A stretch of DNA of 64,000 nt from Trichostrongylus colubriformis (GCA_963978905.1 OZ022259.1:54206727-54270726); one strand, 5' to 3'. Shown: positions 44,401 to 53,000, counted from the stretch's first letter. The notes: generated from the letters alone by a model not told the origin. Program-made: numbers and translations.

Positions 44401-46511
44401 TGTGACAAAAATCGCTTCGCGGTGTCGCACTCGCGGCGCCATCAGTACGAGTCGTTTGGATTCCACTCAAGCTATCGACTCGCACTCGCCGCGGACGGTC
44501 ACGCGATTTTTTGTCATAAATGTTCACACCCAGACTTCTGTAGTAAAATGGGCGGCGCTCCGCATTCACACAAGGTACCCACCATAAACGTCACAAAAAC
44601 GTCTGAAAAAATTACTTTTTTGATAAAATTTCTAAGGTTTTCAATCCGATAAAGACAGGATTTCCAAATCACATTTTAGGCCGGTTACCCTTCGCGATCA
44701 GAAGTCATACGGTCAGTGTTTGTCCGACTACACGAACAGTGCTGCTGGTCAGAAATGCATCGCTGCCATGGCTAGTGTTGATCCCATGTCATCTGATGCT
44801 CCTAGCAAAATGTGCCAAGTGTACGTTATTCTCGCATTTTTACTTGAAAATATTAAACCACACAAACAAAACAAGCAATTAATAACTGTAATTGATTAAC
44901 ATCGAAACTGATCCGTTACATATAACTTCACTCATCCTGTTGACCATTATTGGAATGGATTAAATATCTTACTTGTATTAACAAACAAAAACACCTTTAA
45001 ACAAAGCACCGCCTGACACACCTCGCAACACGCCTGTATTAACAAGCAAAAACCACCGCCGAATACACCCCGCCCACTCACTGGCCACGCCCCTCGGGCA
45101 AAAGCAACATAGCCTGCAGGCCTTTCAACTCGGTTTCGATATCAATACTTCCAGCCTGAACACTGTCCTTGTCTGTGCTGCCAACGACATCGAAAAAGAA
45201 TGCGGTTATGGTGCATTGCTTCACGTTTACGAGCAACACACCCAATGGGCACAAGCCTACAATAAGACTTGTGTAATTAATTCACCGGAACCAAAGGTAA
45301 GCATTTGAATAAGCCTTTATTTCACTCAAAAGAGGTTGCACCCACAAGAATAAGGGAGAGAGGCTTTATACGACGGAAAAAGAGAGAGGGATCAAGTCGA
45401 AGCAGAATTTACAGCCAATTTGTGCTTTCGCGTAGAATTCCCTAATACTTTAGGTTACATTTACGCCTGTCCGACATGTTGTCAGCTGCACGCATAAAAC
45501 ATACGTATCGATTGCTGAGAGCCACCCCACCCAGTTAAACTTGCAAATGGCACCAGTTGTCAAGCAGCCATCAGCGACGGCTTTGTAGAGTTGTGAACTC
45601 TCCTCCTGTTATGTCACTGTCCCTCCCAGGGTTTTGCACCAACGGCTTCTTCTTTTGAATGACTCCCAAACGGCAAGCAGTTTTTTCGTTCATTGCCTTG
45701 CGTTTATACTATTTACTTGACAGTCGGTACCAACCAATACTCTGGATCAATCCAAAGACGTGGAACCACAGCATGTGACCCGAGACGAATTACCGCCACC
45801 GTCCATTCAGCTTCAAAAGGACACCACACCGATCGTAATCGGCGAGGATGTCACATCTGAAACCACGACGCCATTCATGGAGACGACCACGTCATCAGAA
45901 TCAACGACTACCCATCCAAAAGACATAACTACCACTACCGTTAAAGGTACGTGTCCTTCAAAGGTTTTTAAGGTGACTCAAATTGTCTACGACGTCGAAT
46001 CAATTACCGCTACGCTCCACAATTCCATGTGTATGGAAGGCTCAGGAGACCATTACAACCTTTAACGGACTCATTTTTGCTACACATGAAAGACCACGCC
46101 TAAGTGCAAAGTGACCGCATTGCGCGACTGCTTGCTCGGCTGTTATGTACCAAATACACTTAATGCCGAAATGCAGCAGTAGGGATCCCGATTTTTGAAA
46201 ATGACTGAACAAATTTTGAGTGGCGTGACAGTAAGAAGAAAAAAAGAAATGAACTAGCAAGAATCTAAGGAATGGGACCAACATCACCCTTCTTTCGCCA
46301 CAAGCAAACGAGCTGTCGAAAGTCCCCATCATTGCCCTATCGATCAATGCCACGTGAATCTATGATGTGTGACGGTTATACGCGGTGACCACGTGATGCG
46401 CTGCAGGGAATACGTTGTAGTGATTGACGATCCACTCATCCAATTTCAGGTTCAACTACGTCCATGCTCAGTGTGTTACTGGTACTCGTCATCACCTTGC
46501 GAGTGTTCTAA
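23938..46511 (+). CDS. Large LDLa plus cysteine-rich repeat protein, secreted and probably GPI-anchored
   Basis: Thirty-six exons chosen from splice signals join in phase to 4,725 nt (1,574 aa plus stop). Exons: 23938-24092, 26317-26432, 27109-27247, 28029-28137, 28678-28769, 28950-29021, 30018-30138, 30234-30454, 30580-30703, 30999-31184, 31475-31576, 32107-32256, 33103-33189, 33258-33391, 33959-34115, 35889-36020, 36109-36215, 37065-37256, 37441-37549, 37715-37813, 38556-38690, 38784-38883, 38953-39132, 39503-39651, 42017-42166, 42226-42324, 42385-42501, 42558-42722, 43377-43466, 43736-43822, 44036-44151, 44218-44349, 44680-44818, 45120-45296, 45724-45946, 46450-46511. The protein has a signal peptide, one LDLa domain, four Cys-rich modules and a hydrophobic tail. 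The modules resemble nematode CPG4/T20D4.11-like (DUF19) domains in style only; that link is inference. Several N-glycosylation sequons fit extracellular exposure. The least certain junction is exon 8/9. Function unknown; a matrix or cell-surface role is likely. Confidence 0.88.
24155..24289. repeat. TTCATACTCTGCG-family MITE in intron 1
   Basis: The left end is CCGCTTTCATACTCTGCGG and the right end is the inverted CAGAGTATGAAGGCGACC. Internal blocks AAGGGCGTGGCTTCG and GGAGATGCAG match the copies at 5130 and 26877. It lies inside the first intron of the large gene. Confidence 0.7.
25124..25169. ncRNA. Candidate RNA hairpin, 17-bp perfect stem
   Basis: The arm CTGTTGGAGAGTCTACA (25126-25142) is exactly the reverse complement of 25151-25167 across an 8-nt loop. 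One further A-T pair and a wobble extend the stem. It sits in intron 1, 30 bp before a hammerhead-like repeat. It could be a small foldback fragment or a structured intronic RNA. No further evidence for transcription on its own. Confidence 0.4.
25199..25345 (+). repeat. Dispersed repeat with hammerhead-like core, copy 2
   Basis: The best-preserved of three copies: AGGCTTGATAAAGGCGCTAG followed by GCGCCGAAAGCTTGCC. A GGCGC/GCGCC stem with a TAG loop stands between TTGATAA-like and GAAA segments, the arrangement of hammerhead stem II with its conserved flanks. The TTTTGAGTCTTTTGGAATAA block follows about 90 bp downstream. Confidence 0.65.
26877..27047. repeat. TTCATACTCTGCG-family MITE in intron 2
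   Basis: The longest copy of the family. The left end is GTCCGCATTCACACTCAGCG and the right end is the inverted GGCCGTGTTCATACTCTGCG. The interior contains repeated GCGAGGCAGAGTGGCAC-like and GGCGGAGACGCAG motifs. It ends about 60 bp before exon 3. Confidence 0.7.
27109..30703 (+). CDS. Exons 3-9: cysteine-rich module I and Ser/Thr/Pro linker
   Basis: Residues ~91-268 form the first module, starting [17 protein letters not shown] and containing twelve cysteines spaced irregularly, with mostly alpha-helical-looking stretches between. Exon 5 (28678-28769) uses an unusual TTTTTCAAG acceptor, but it is the only exon I found that links exons 4 and 6 in phase. Exons 8-9 (residues ~269-383) are a low-complexity Ala/Ser/Thr/Pro/Glu linker without cysteine, a probable site of O-glycosylation. 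The exon 8 donor needed for phase (CG|GTTCGC, 30455) is poor; a better-looking GTACGG at 30450 would be out of phase. Confidence 0.82.
27562..27680 (+). repeat. Dispersed repeat with hammerhead-like core, copy 3
   Basis: Diverged copy in intron 3. The stem is now GTGC/GCAC around a TTG loop, preserving pairing while changing sequence relative to copy 2. The TTTTGAGTCTTTTGGAATAA block is intact at about 27638-27657. Confidence 0.55.
28312..28478. repeat. GCGATTTTGCG MITE in intron 4
   Basis: The left arm GACCGCTGTCAGACTCTGCG and the right arm (inverted, ending GCAGAGTCTGACGACGACC) pair closely. The interior carries GCGATTTTGCG motifs on both sides. It lies between exons 4 and 5 of the large gene. 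Confidence 0.75.
29500..29700 (+). repeat. Dispersed intronic repeat, copy 1 of 3
   Basis: Shared blocks in order: ATTCTCAAAAGG, GGCGGGCTGGG, TTTTACTCGGGTG, GTTCTTATCA and CCTATCACTGCCT. The same series occurs at 32815-33052 and 36592-36780 in the same orientation and similar spacing. All three copies lie within introns of the large gene (introns 6, 12 and 17). No terminal inverted repeats are seen. Confidence 0.65.
30999..36215 (+). CDS. Exons 10-17: cysteine-rich module II
   Basis: Residues ~384-735. Exons 10-13 are bounded by phase-0 introns, as is exon 16, so single exons could be gained or lost without shifting frame. Cysteines recur in patterns such as DIC..KIC..SDC..EKC and GYxxC-type spacings between helical segments. 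The module ends [12 protein letters not shown] followed by a proline-rich stretch (KRPTPPPRP) leading into the next linker. Introns 12, 15 and 17 host repeats, including a 1-kb mariner-like MITE. Confidence 0.88.
32815..33052 (+). repeat. Dispersed intronic repeat, copy 2 of 3
   Basis: Contains GACGGGCTGGG, CCGCATATAGCCTTCCCAG, ATTTTATTCGGGTG, GGGGTTCTCATTA and CCCTTCACTGCCTTC, aligning along its length with 29500-29700. Located in intron 12, about 50 bp before exon 13. Confidence 0.65.
34364..35388. mobile_element. Mariner-like non-autonomous element, ~1 kb, in intron 15
   Basis: The ends TTGGGTCATTCCATAAGTGG and the inverted TTGGGTTATTCCATAAGTAA are flanked by TA (34362-34363, 35389-35390). 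The inverted similarity continues inward for at least 220 bp, including GACATTTAGGCTGGCGAAGA on both arms. This gives very long terminal repeats. No transposase motif is found in the centre. Confidence 0.85.
36592..36780 (+). repeat. Dispersed intronic repeat, copy 3 of 3
   Basis: Contains CATTCTCAAAAGAGGCGGC, CGCCATATAGTC, GTTCTTGTTACC and CCCTATCACTGTCTTC in the same order as the copies at 29500 and 32815. Located in intron 17. Confidence 0.6.
37065..42324 (+). CDS. Exons 18-26: Pro-rich linker and cysteine-rich module III
   Basis: Exon 18 supplies an Ala/Ser/Pro/Met linker. The module then opens [17 protein letters not shown], closely echoed by module IV's [16 protein letters not shown], which shows internal duplication. 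It runs to [12 protein letters not shown] at about residue 1,120-1,130. Exons 21-23 (38556-39132) sit in one stop-free frame, because introns 21 (93 nt) and 22 (69 nt) are multiples of three without stops. Exon 25 starts at the CTTCAG at 42011-42016. An acceptor at 41875 would introduce an immediate stop and was not used. Confidence 0.87.
39704..39810 (+). repeat. Local imperfect tandem duplication in intron 24
   Basis: ATCTGGGATTGCC occurs twice about 41 bp apart, and ACCCCCATTTCACCGTC / ACACCCATTTCGCCGTC recur about 83 bp apart. A small local duplication with no other feature attached. Confidence 0.5.
41308..41745. repeat. Foldback element, GTTCACGG family, in intron 24
   Basis: Best copy of the family. 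The left arm AGGAATCGTTCACGGAAAAT through GCATGCAAAGTTTCACGCG is mirrored on the right by the inverted GCATGCAAAGTTCCACGC and AACATAAATATATGAGGACC. The centre holds a second-order inverted GC-rich stretch around CGGCCGGGTGG. It ends some 270 bp before exon 25. Confidence 0.75.
42385..45296 (+). CDS. Exons 27-34: cysteine-rich module IV
   Basis: Residues ~1,140-1,480. It opens [19 protein letters not shown] and contains more than twenty cysteines, for example [17 protein letters not shown] and CRFEP..GICNRP. It closes with [12 protein letters not shown]. Introns 27-30 and 34 are phase 0; introns 31 and 32 are phase 2. Exon 33 has two alternative in-frame donors (44819 and 44825), which would add or drop two residues (VY). 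Confidence 0.88.
43070..43250 (+). repeat. Dispersed GC-rich repeat in intron 28, paired with 55370-55625
   Basis: TTGGGGTCTTATCACGATTC, AGAGTTGCCGGC, GCCCGTCTGC-like and GACGCAGAGGGGCGCGAAAG align with the reverse complement of 55440-55625 across about 170 bp. Inverted copies on opposite sides of the minus-strand gene. No coding capacity recognised. Confidence 0.65.
43890..43990 (+). repeat. Tandem duplication in intron 30
   Basis: Two units contain TGATCGATAT(C/G)TAT and CCGCCTAAATCGCG about 50-55 bp apart, in an otherwise unremarkable short intron. Confidence 0.5.
44387..44533. repeat. GGCGCC foldback element in intron 32
   Basis: The left end is GGGTGTGTACACTTGTGACA and the right end is the inverted TTTGTCATAAATGTTCACAC. 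The interior has TCGCTTCGCGGTGTCGCACT and GGCGCCATCAGTACGAGTCG, as in the elements at 53001 and 55636. Confidence 0.7.
45724..46511 (+). CDS. Exons 35-36: Thr-rich stalk and GPI-signal-like tail
   Basis: Exon 35 (residues ~1,481-1,554) lacks cysteine and is rich in Thr, Ser, Pro and Glu, as in a mucin-like stalk. Exon 36 encodes [20 protein letters not shown] and a stop at 46509-46511. The small residues followed by a hydrophobic run to the C-terminus look like a GPI-attachment signal. If intron 35 is retained, the frame continues 40 codons ([12 protein letters not shown]...) to a stop at 46063-46065, giving a tail without a membrane anchor. Confidence 0.82.
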
Positions 46512-48634
46512 GTTCGACCCAGTGGTATTCGTTGAGATTAACTGTAGCTTAGAGTGTATGCATGCATGTGTGTAAGTCTATGTGATAAGAATCGTTCGAT
46601 AATGTCCAGGTCTATGGAGCTGGCTACTTCTACCACATTCCCTTTTCTTTGCACTTCTCTGATGATCTGATCTGTATTACTGTTACACTGCGTACGTTCC
46701 ATTCCTCACCAGACAGAGAACTATCAGGCGCCTTTTGTGCTCCTAAATCGACACCTTAGATTACTTGTTGTCAGATAGCGTGTAATGTCCGTGATCGCGG
46801 ACTGCGCACTTGAAACGCCGCTAAATTCTTGACTCCTGGATATTTTTAATGGCACTTCTCCACTAGGGCAAGCAATGCGATTTTTGAGCATTTAAGCCGG
46901 GTTTTCTGTCGGGTGACGTCATCAGCGAAATTATTTGGTGCCTTCCCCTTTCAAAAAACAAGATGGCCATTAGTTACAGTCCAGTTCCAGTGAATGACGT
47001 TGCTTCCTTTTTCATAATTTCTCCCCCCGCCCCTTTCAAATGTTTCCAAGTGACCTTGAGCTGTTTTCTGACGAAAACCGCACTCCGAAGTGTGGATCAG
47101 TTTTAGTCTGTCTTTTTCCAAGAGGTAATCGCACCATGTACAGTTCTTTGAGTATTGCCATGTGATTCATTAATAATATTCGATTCATATAATGTTATCC
47201 ATAAGCGGGATATTTCAAAAAATTTAATGAGAAATAAACATATTGTTATGGATTGGAGATTACTTTTCTGACAGTGCACAATAACTTGATTACCGCAAGG
47301 GCGTCATCCACTCATAAAAACCGATTCAATTCGTGGCAGTAACTGAATCGAGAGAGGGGAATCATACATGGAACTAACGGGGTGCATAGGTATGCCGCCC
47401 GATGACCGTAGATTCTGTAGTTGCACACAATGCGCATTATATCTCTCTGCTTATTACAAGACGCTTCAGTCAATAACTATGTTTCACGTGAGCAGCGCGA
47501 CACGTCCCTTGATCATAAACACCCACACGGCGACAGTTAACAAGGAAAGGTATTATAAAAGTTTGATAACCTACAGGGCACACCAGCTCAGCCATCCTAT
47601 TTCAACATTTTGCCTGAACTCCGCGGAAAACAGCACCCATAATTAAATGCCGTATTCCCGTGGAATCACTAAACTGAAACAATGCGCCTTGATAAAGCAA
47701 GTAGTTTCGGAGGGTCGATGTGAAGGAATGGGAGCAGCGCATACTATGACGCAATATCTGCATCGTTTTTCATTGCACCAGTTATGACTGAAAGCACGCA
47801 AAAAAAAAAACAACGCAACGGTCTCCTTCGGCATGTTGTAACGATGATTTCTTCATGTAAAGGGAAGGTAATGTCAAGTTTAACCTGGAACTGTAGAGGG
47901 GAATTGAGCTCCGCGGTAAGCGAAATAAACCTAATTTCTAAAAGGAGTGCTCAGCTGGGAGTGGGGGGGGGGGTTCACTCAACCGGGAGCCCCCACTCCC
48001 ATTCTAGGTTAAGGCTAAACTCCACCCACTCTGACCCTCAATGGCGGCTCTGTCACCTGAGAGATAAAACGACGTCCCGTTCGAAATACATGGAAATTCT
48101 CTTCTTCTGCAACAGAATATGCTCACCGCGCTGTTAGGCGTGAATGGTGCAATGGAAGGCAATACGCAATACTGCACGCACTGCACCCTCATTCTCACAA
48201 ACATGTTTCGGTTTTTATCCAATTGTATATTAGGAAAGGAATGCAGACAATAAAACCAAAAACTTTATCTATACTAACTTGTTCAAACTTCTTTGGTAAT
48301 AATCGTCGCCGCAACGCTACAAAGCATCGCAGCAACCCGCTCATGACCGAGATGGCAAGTCGACAGAGCGTAATAGACCATCAGAAAATTTGAGAAATAA
48401 AAAAGTGCAATGTAAAAGGTAATAAAAAAACTCTACATGTCCCTCAGCGGACGCTTTAACTACGCACTACAAAATGATAAAACAGTGAAAAATGAAAAAT
48501 GTGAGTATGATTAACTCCATGCTTGGAGTGAATAAGACATGATAGAAATGACACAAATTGAGATGTAGAAGAAGCTAAAACTATTAATATATGTACAAAA
48601 TCATACAAAAAGTTCACCAAGTGAAAATAATCCT
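46512..48634. other. Region between converging genes
   Basis: It holds the 3' untranslated region of the large plus gene and the downstream side of the minus gene. An open frame at 47368-47646 contains a few cysteines but has no splice context fitting the large gene, so I do not annotate it. Two G/C homopolymer runs at about 47960-48000 lie in a small foldback. Confidence 0.5.
47233..47238 (+). terminator. Candidate polyadenylation signal of the large gene
   Basis: This is the first canonical AATAAA downstream of the stop at 46511, about 720 nt away. A weaker nematode variant (AATGAA) at about 46244 lies before that stop and would instead serve an isoform ending at 46065. Confidence 0.4.
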
Positions 48635-51600
48635 TTAGGCGGTAATTCCACCTGTTAGTTCATTCAGCTGAACCGCGTTAGAGGTTTCACGCATTACACT
48701 GTCTCCACATAGTGGCATCGGCATGGGGTGGGAAGCTCCGCCCCTCGCATGGGAAGACTGCTGTTTTGGCGAAGGTCCGCCCACGGAGCGTGAACGCTGT
48801 TTGGGTGAAGCAGCTTTTTCTGGACGAGAACGTTGTTTGAATGGATTACCAGCTGCTGGTGGTTTTTGATTGTCATTCTTCTCCCTCATCATCCTTGCAG
48901 AAGCATCCAACGCTGCTAAGCGCCGGTTCAGAAGCAACATTTCAAGTTGGGCATTTTGTCGCCTCAACCGCCGATTACTTTCCTGTATTTCGGTCAACTG
49001 CAATAATCAAACTTTTCAATGAAAAATGATGGTTAGTTCTCAAACAGAAAACAATCACTCTGAATCAACAAAAAAAAACAGTCAAGAATGCTATATTTCA
49101 ACGGATGTACGGACCAGAGAGCCAAATCGCCGAAGTGTTCTGTGAATTGAGGAGCCTAACAGTGATTAGCTATATCACAACCGCCATGCGCTTATTCTGT
49201 GAGCATTTCTCGATTCTCAATTTAGTTTCAAAATTCGCTCAGTCTTCAACTGAACGCAGGTTCTACAAAGTCGCGGCGTGCATGCAGCGCTTGTTCGGAC
49301 GTGGGTTACCACATACTTTTGCAACAGTCAATTGGCGTGTAATCAGAAAGACAAAAGATTCTAAGAACCGGGATAAGCGTGATTCCACAACTGCAAACTA
49401 CTAAAAAACCTTTCGAAAATCGCACATTTCACACAATATCCTCACTATTCATCACGTGGAATGAAGATAGAAAAGAAAGGACATGAATGGGATACATGAT
49501 CGTCAAGTTCAAACGAGGTCACGATCATCTTTTGGGTTGGAGGTCAAATGTTTTCTCGATAATTACGCATCGATCAGTAGCAAGCAAAAAGTTTCTACAT
49601 CCGTCTGTCACATCACCTTCGATCCTTTTTCATTTTTCTAGCCGAATTTCTACTCACCTTTACGAGCTCAACCAGACAAATTCATCTGTAAAACGGTGCT
49701 GACGGTTCAGTACCAAATTTCTTACACTGCTTCAATATCTTCATGCAAACCTCAACTTTCAGCTTCTTAGAAACTGATCATACCTAAGATTTACCGCCAC
49801 CATTTCTTGTGATTTTGCAGCTCGCTAAACTTTATTGATTTGTTCATCGAGATGGATTGGTTTTCGCGTAAACGCTTAGACACAGTCCACAGGTGAAACA
49901 AAAACCGTTCTAGGAGAGCCTTTTACATTCTCAAGCACAGAAATAATTCATCAACGATTCATGAGGATTGGATGCAGAAACATTGCCACGCTTCGTATCT
50001 CCCGTATCTACTATGGCTTTTCAAAGATAATGTTCATCAAAACGGTGGGTATTGATTTCCTATTGCTGATCACCGGAAATGTCATTAAAAAAATTGTTTT
50101 CCGTTTAAGGAGTTTTAATTCACATGAGTGTGTATAAAAAGAGCCAGTTGCTGCGAAAACAGCAGTAACATCAGTAAGAATTAACCAATCAACTTACTAA
50201 ACCAACCAACTTATTAAATCAATTTGCCTCATATCATCACTAGCCAGCTAGATTATGTATAAGCGCTATGCAGGAGAACGGGGTCAATAAAAGTAGGGAG
50301 TAGGGGGGGGGAGACGCAACCTCTCACCGACGTCGAAGCTCCTCCCCTCCTTAGGCCTAGGGTGGAATTCATATCTCCTCCTCCTACATGAAAAAGCATG
50401 TCTCATCTGCTTTGGCCTAAGCCTAGGGAGGGAAAGGAGCTTTAACGTCGGTGGAAATAATTTTGTGTCCCCCCCCCCCCTTCCGACTTTAATTGACCTG
50501 GGTAATGTGGCGGTTCAGTGGTTTTTATGTAACGAATGCGAGGCGTAAGAAAGAGGGAATAATCAAAGAGTCAACGTCTTGTTGCGACGTCGAAATCGAA
50601 GAGTGCGGACCATTTTTTCTGTGGGTCCGCTTGACCCCGCCATCACTTGAGTAGGGGACGCCGTTATAGAACGTCGTCTCAGACAGTGGGACGACGAGGG
50701 ATCGTCGTCGACGACGATAGGTAACGTCTCGAACCTATTCACATGAATCTCGTTCCAGTACAATCAAAACGATCCTTCAAATACATGTGGATGTATTTGA
50801 AGGATCGTTTTGATTGTACTGTGACGAGATCATGTGAAGTAGAGGATTGTGGCTAGAAGAGATATGGACTTTATCTGAACCTGGGATGGAAGGAGCTTCG
50901 AAATGGATGAAATACATACATACAGCGCATTAGTTTATAATGCTACATCGGAGATTCATGTGCGGAATTGCAACAAAGCATGTGATGACAAAATGTGACA
51001 TCGCGCTTTTTGTCCACAGATGATAGCTGGGCACAGGGGCTTCAGTACGCAGCGGAGCAAGAGGATTTTTCATGATCTCTTTCGTGTCGTAACAGCTTAT
51101 GCCCAAGTTAAAATTGAACCATTCCTTACTTGCGTGATCCTACGTAAATTAAAAAACGGGGGTAACTTTTTTTTGAAAAGCACAACCCTAAAAAATGGTT
51201 ATAAGGTCAACCACACAGCGGCACAAAAATCACAAAGGACTAAGGTGAAGAAATAATCAGGTTTCTCTAGTTCCCGATGTGCACTTACAACTCTCGAAAA
51301 TAGCTGACCATTTGTCGTCGTACATAAAAATGCGAAAATGTGTTTCCAATGAATCAAGCGAGAAACGCAACTAATTGCAAAACCGTACATACCTTCTTAT
51401 GCATATCTTCAATCGCCCTCAGCATCGCACGGTTGACGACATTTCCACTCCACAAATTGCGGTTCTGCAATCCACTCCTACGCATTTGTCGTCTATTGCC
51501 AATTTATGAATTTGCGGTGTCGTGACTCCCATGCGAAGTTACGGCATTGCACAGTTTCAAGGCCGTAGTGTCACATGCGAAAGTGCAAGCCGCAAAATCG

Positions 51601-52634
51601 CGCAATCGCAAAATCGCAGGATCACAAGGTCGCAAAAAATGACGAAGTCTGACGGCAGCCATACGCGTTTGCCGCCATCAGACTTCGCGATTTTGCGGGG
51701 CTGCACTTTCGCACGCTGTACTGCGACTTGAGAAAGATTTTGCATTGCTGCAACTTCGCGTGGGAAACCACGAGATCGCAAAATCGCGAAGTCGGACGGG
51801 GCCATGGCCTGTTACGTAGCCTATTTAGCGGTACACAAACCTCGATGAGGAACTTAAGCACATTTGCAGGACGTTTGTTTTCTGGCAGTCCAACAATTTT
51901 CTTAATCCATCCAGTGAGGTAGTCCATTGTTAGGGTATTCTCCATATGAATACGAAACAACTGAAAAAGGTACCGTTGTAGCCCCTATTGCAATTAATTA
52001 ATTAATTAATATTTCTGGGTAATCAAGCGATCAATCAAACAGCGCTATGATAGCTGGTTTTCATAGACCCTAAGGAAAATCTGCGGCTTCTAACCTACCG
52101 AGCACAGTGGAGCGTTCCCTGCCCACAACTAATCATCACACAGCTCTTCTGTACCACGAATCCGGGAAAATTTTGCTGTCAGACTTGCGACTCTGCGATT
52201 TCGCGGTGTGGCGGCTACGCACGCGAAGCGTAGAATTACAAGGTCGCAGGATCATGTACAAAACTGCGGCACGCGAAATCGCAGGATGGCGAACTCTGAC
52301 GGTGGCCTACGGCCCCGATACCGTTTTATGAGCAAAGTTTGAACACTGAAATGTTTATTTTTTACGTAAGCCTTACTTGAGGCGGGGATAGGAGCATTCC
52401 CCAAAAATAAGGCTTAGGCTAAAAGCCTGGGCAAAAATAGTGGCGGAGCACGGTACAGCGACACCACACAACTACATTAGCACCCAAACTTGCAACAGAG
52501 TTTTTTTTTGGCTACTCGCGCTATCTAAAGTAATATCTAAGGAATGGTGCCTAAAAAATTACTGGAGAAAACCGCACACATACCTCAGTCTTTTTCTCAG
52601 CGCGTACTTCTTTCGGACGGTGGACGGATGACAT
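48635..52634 (-). CDS. Four-exon gene, 201-aa helical/zipper-like protein of unknown function
   Basis: Minus-strand exons 52584-52634, 51841-51960, 51393-51464 and 48635-48997 join with all introns in phase 0 (17 + 40 + 24 + 120 codons plus stop). Donors are GTATGT, GTTTGT and GTATGT; acceptors are TTTTTCAG, GATTGCAG and TATTGCAG. Residues 18-57 form a compact helical region (MDYLTGWIKKIVGLPENKRP). Residues ~65-112 look like a coiled coil with leucines or isoleucine at heptad spacing (I85, L92, L99). The rest is basic and low-complexity, with KQRSRP and PKQRSRS-type repeats, then a C-terminal AVQLNELTGGITA. The start is the first ATG after the trans-splice-like acceptor. I do not recognise the family. 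A nuclear or cytoskeletal adaptor is possible but unproven. Confidence 0.83.
50282..50498. repeat. G-run foldback element in the last intron of the minus gene
   Basis: The ends GGTCAATAAAAG and the inverted GGTCAATTAAAG each lead into a G homopolymer and a GACGTCGAAG/GACGTTAAAG block. The centre holds CTCCTCCTACATG and AAGCATGTCTCATC. A second copy with the same organisation is at 54319-54538. Confidence 0.75.
50757..50820. ncRNA. 30-bp perfect hairpin in an intron
   Basis: The arm at 50757-50786 is exactly the reverse complement of 50791-50820, separated by a 4-nt loop (GTGG). With a few mismatches the pairing extends on each side (CACATGAATCTCGT / ACGAGATCATGTG) to about 50740-50836. A stem this long and perfect suggests a recent foldback insertion or a source of small RNA. 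It lies between exons 3 and 4 of the minus gene. Confidence 0.5.
51505..51659. repeat. GCGATTTTGCG MITE, first of a tandem pair
   Basis: The right end GCAAAATCGCAGGATCAC... to GAAGTCTGACGGCAGCC is well preserved. The left end (TGCGGTGTCGTGACTCCC) is diverged. It sits directly beside the copy at 51671-51803 in intron 2 of the minus gene. Confidence 0.6.
51671..51803. repeat. GCGATTTTGCG MITE, second of a tandem pair
   Basis: GCCGCCATCAGACTTCGCGA (left) and the inverted TCGCGAAGTCGGACGGGGCC (right) pair almost perfectly, with a GCGATTTTGCG on each arm. It ends 37 bp from exon 2 of the minus gene, so it approaches that exon's donor side. Confidence 0.75.
52175..52307. repeat. GCGATTTTGCG MITE in intron 1 of the minus gene
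   Basis: The left end CTGTCAGACTTGCGACTCTG and the right end (inverted, GGCGAACTCTGACGGTGGCC) are complementary, with GCGATTTCGCGG and CGCGAAATCGCAGG inside. Confidence 0.7.
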
Positions 52635-52666
52635 ACCGGGAAATCGAAGAGGTTTACACAGTGGAG

Positions 52667-52674
52667 CTGAAAAA
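52667..52674 (-). promoter_or_regulatory. Probable trans-splice acceptor of the minus gene
   Basis: On the minus strand TTTTTCAG ends 32 nt before the ATG at 52634, with no upstream in-frame start. This is a canonical nematode acceptor placed where a spliced leader would join. Confidence 0.6.
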
Positions 52675-53000
52675 GCTCTTTTCATATACGGCGCTCATAT
52701 GGTGCTACCGTAGACGTCACTAGAGGTAGAATGCCATAAATGCAGAAGGCTCAACTGATAGAAAATATTAGTTCGCAACCGGATTGTTCAGAAAGGAAAG
52801 GGAAGAAAAGTGATGAAGAAAGAAATTGGGATAGTTTTGACAATTTGCAAGATTAGATCCCATTCACGAATAATTGCCGTTTCACGGGGAGCTCAAAAAC
52901 GTCTATTTTAGAAACGTTGAGACCGCTCATTCCTGGGCTATCGCGCGATGTGTTGTCACATTTCAAGATGAAATCACAACTATACTTGGCCAATCAGAAA

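Noticed and set aside
26317..46511. Chondroitin-sulfate attachment as in nematode CPG proteins
   Set aside because: I found no Ser-Gly attachment dipeptides with acidic context in the spliced protein. Similarity to CPG4 is limited to cysteine-rich style.
46066..47646. Further cysteine-containing exons of the large gene (frame at 47368)
   Set aside because: The phase-1 acceptor at 46449 gives a complete GPI-like ending. The later frame has no fitting splice sites.
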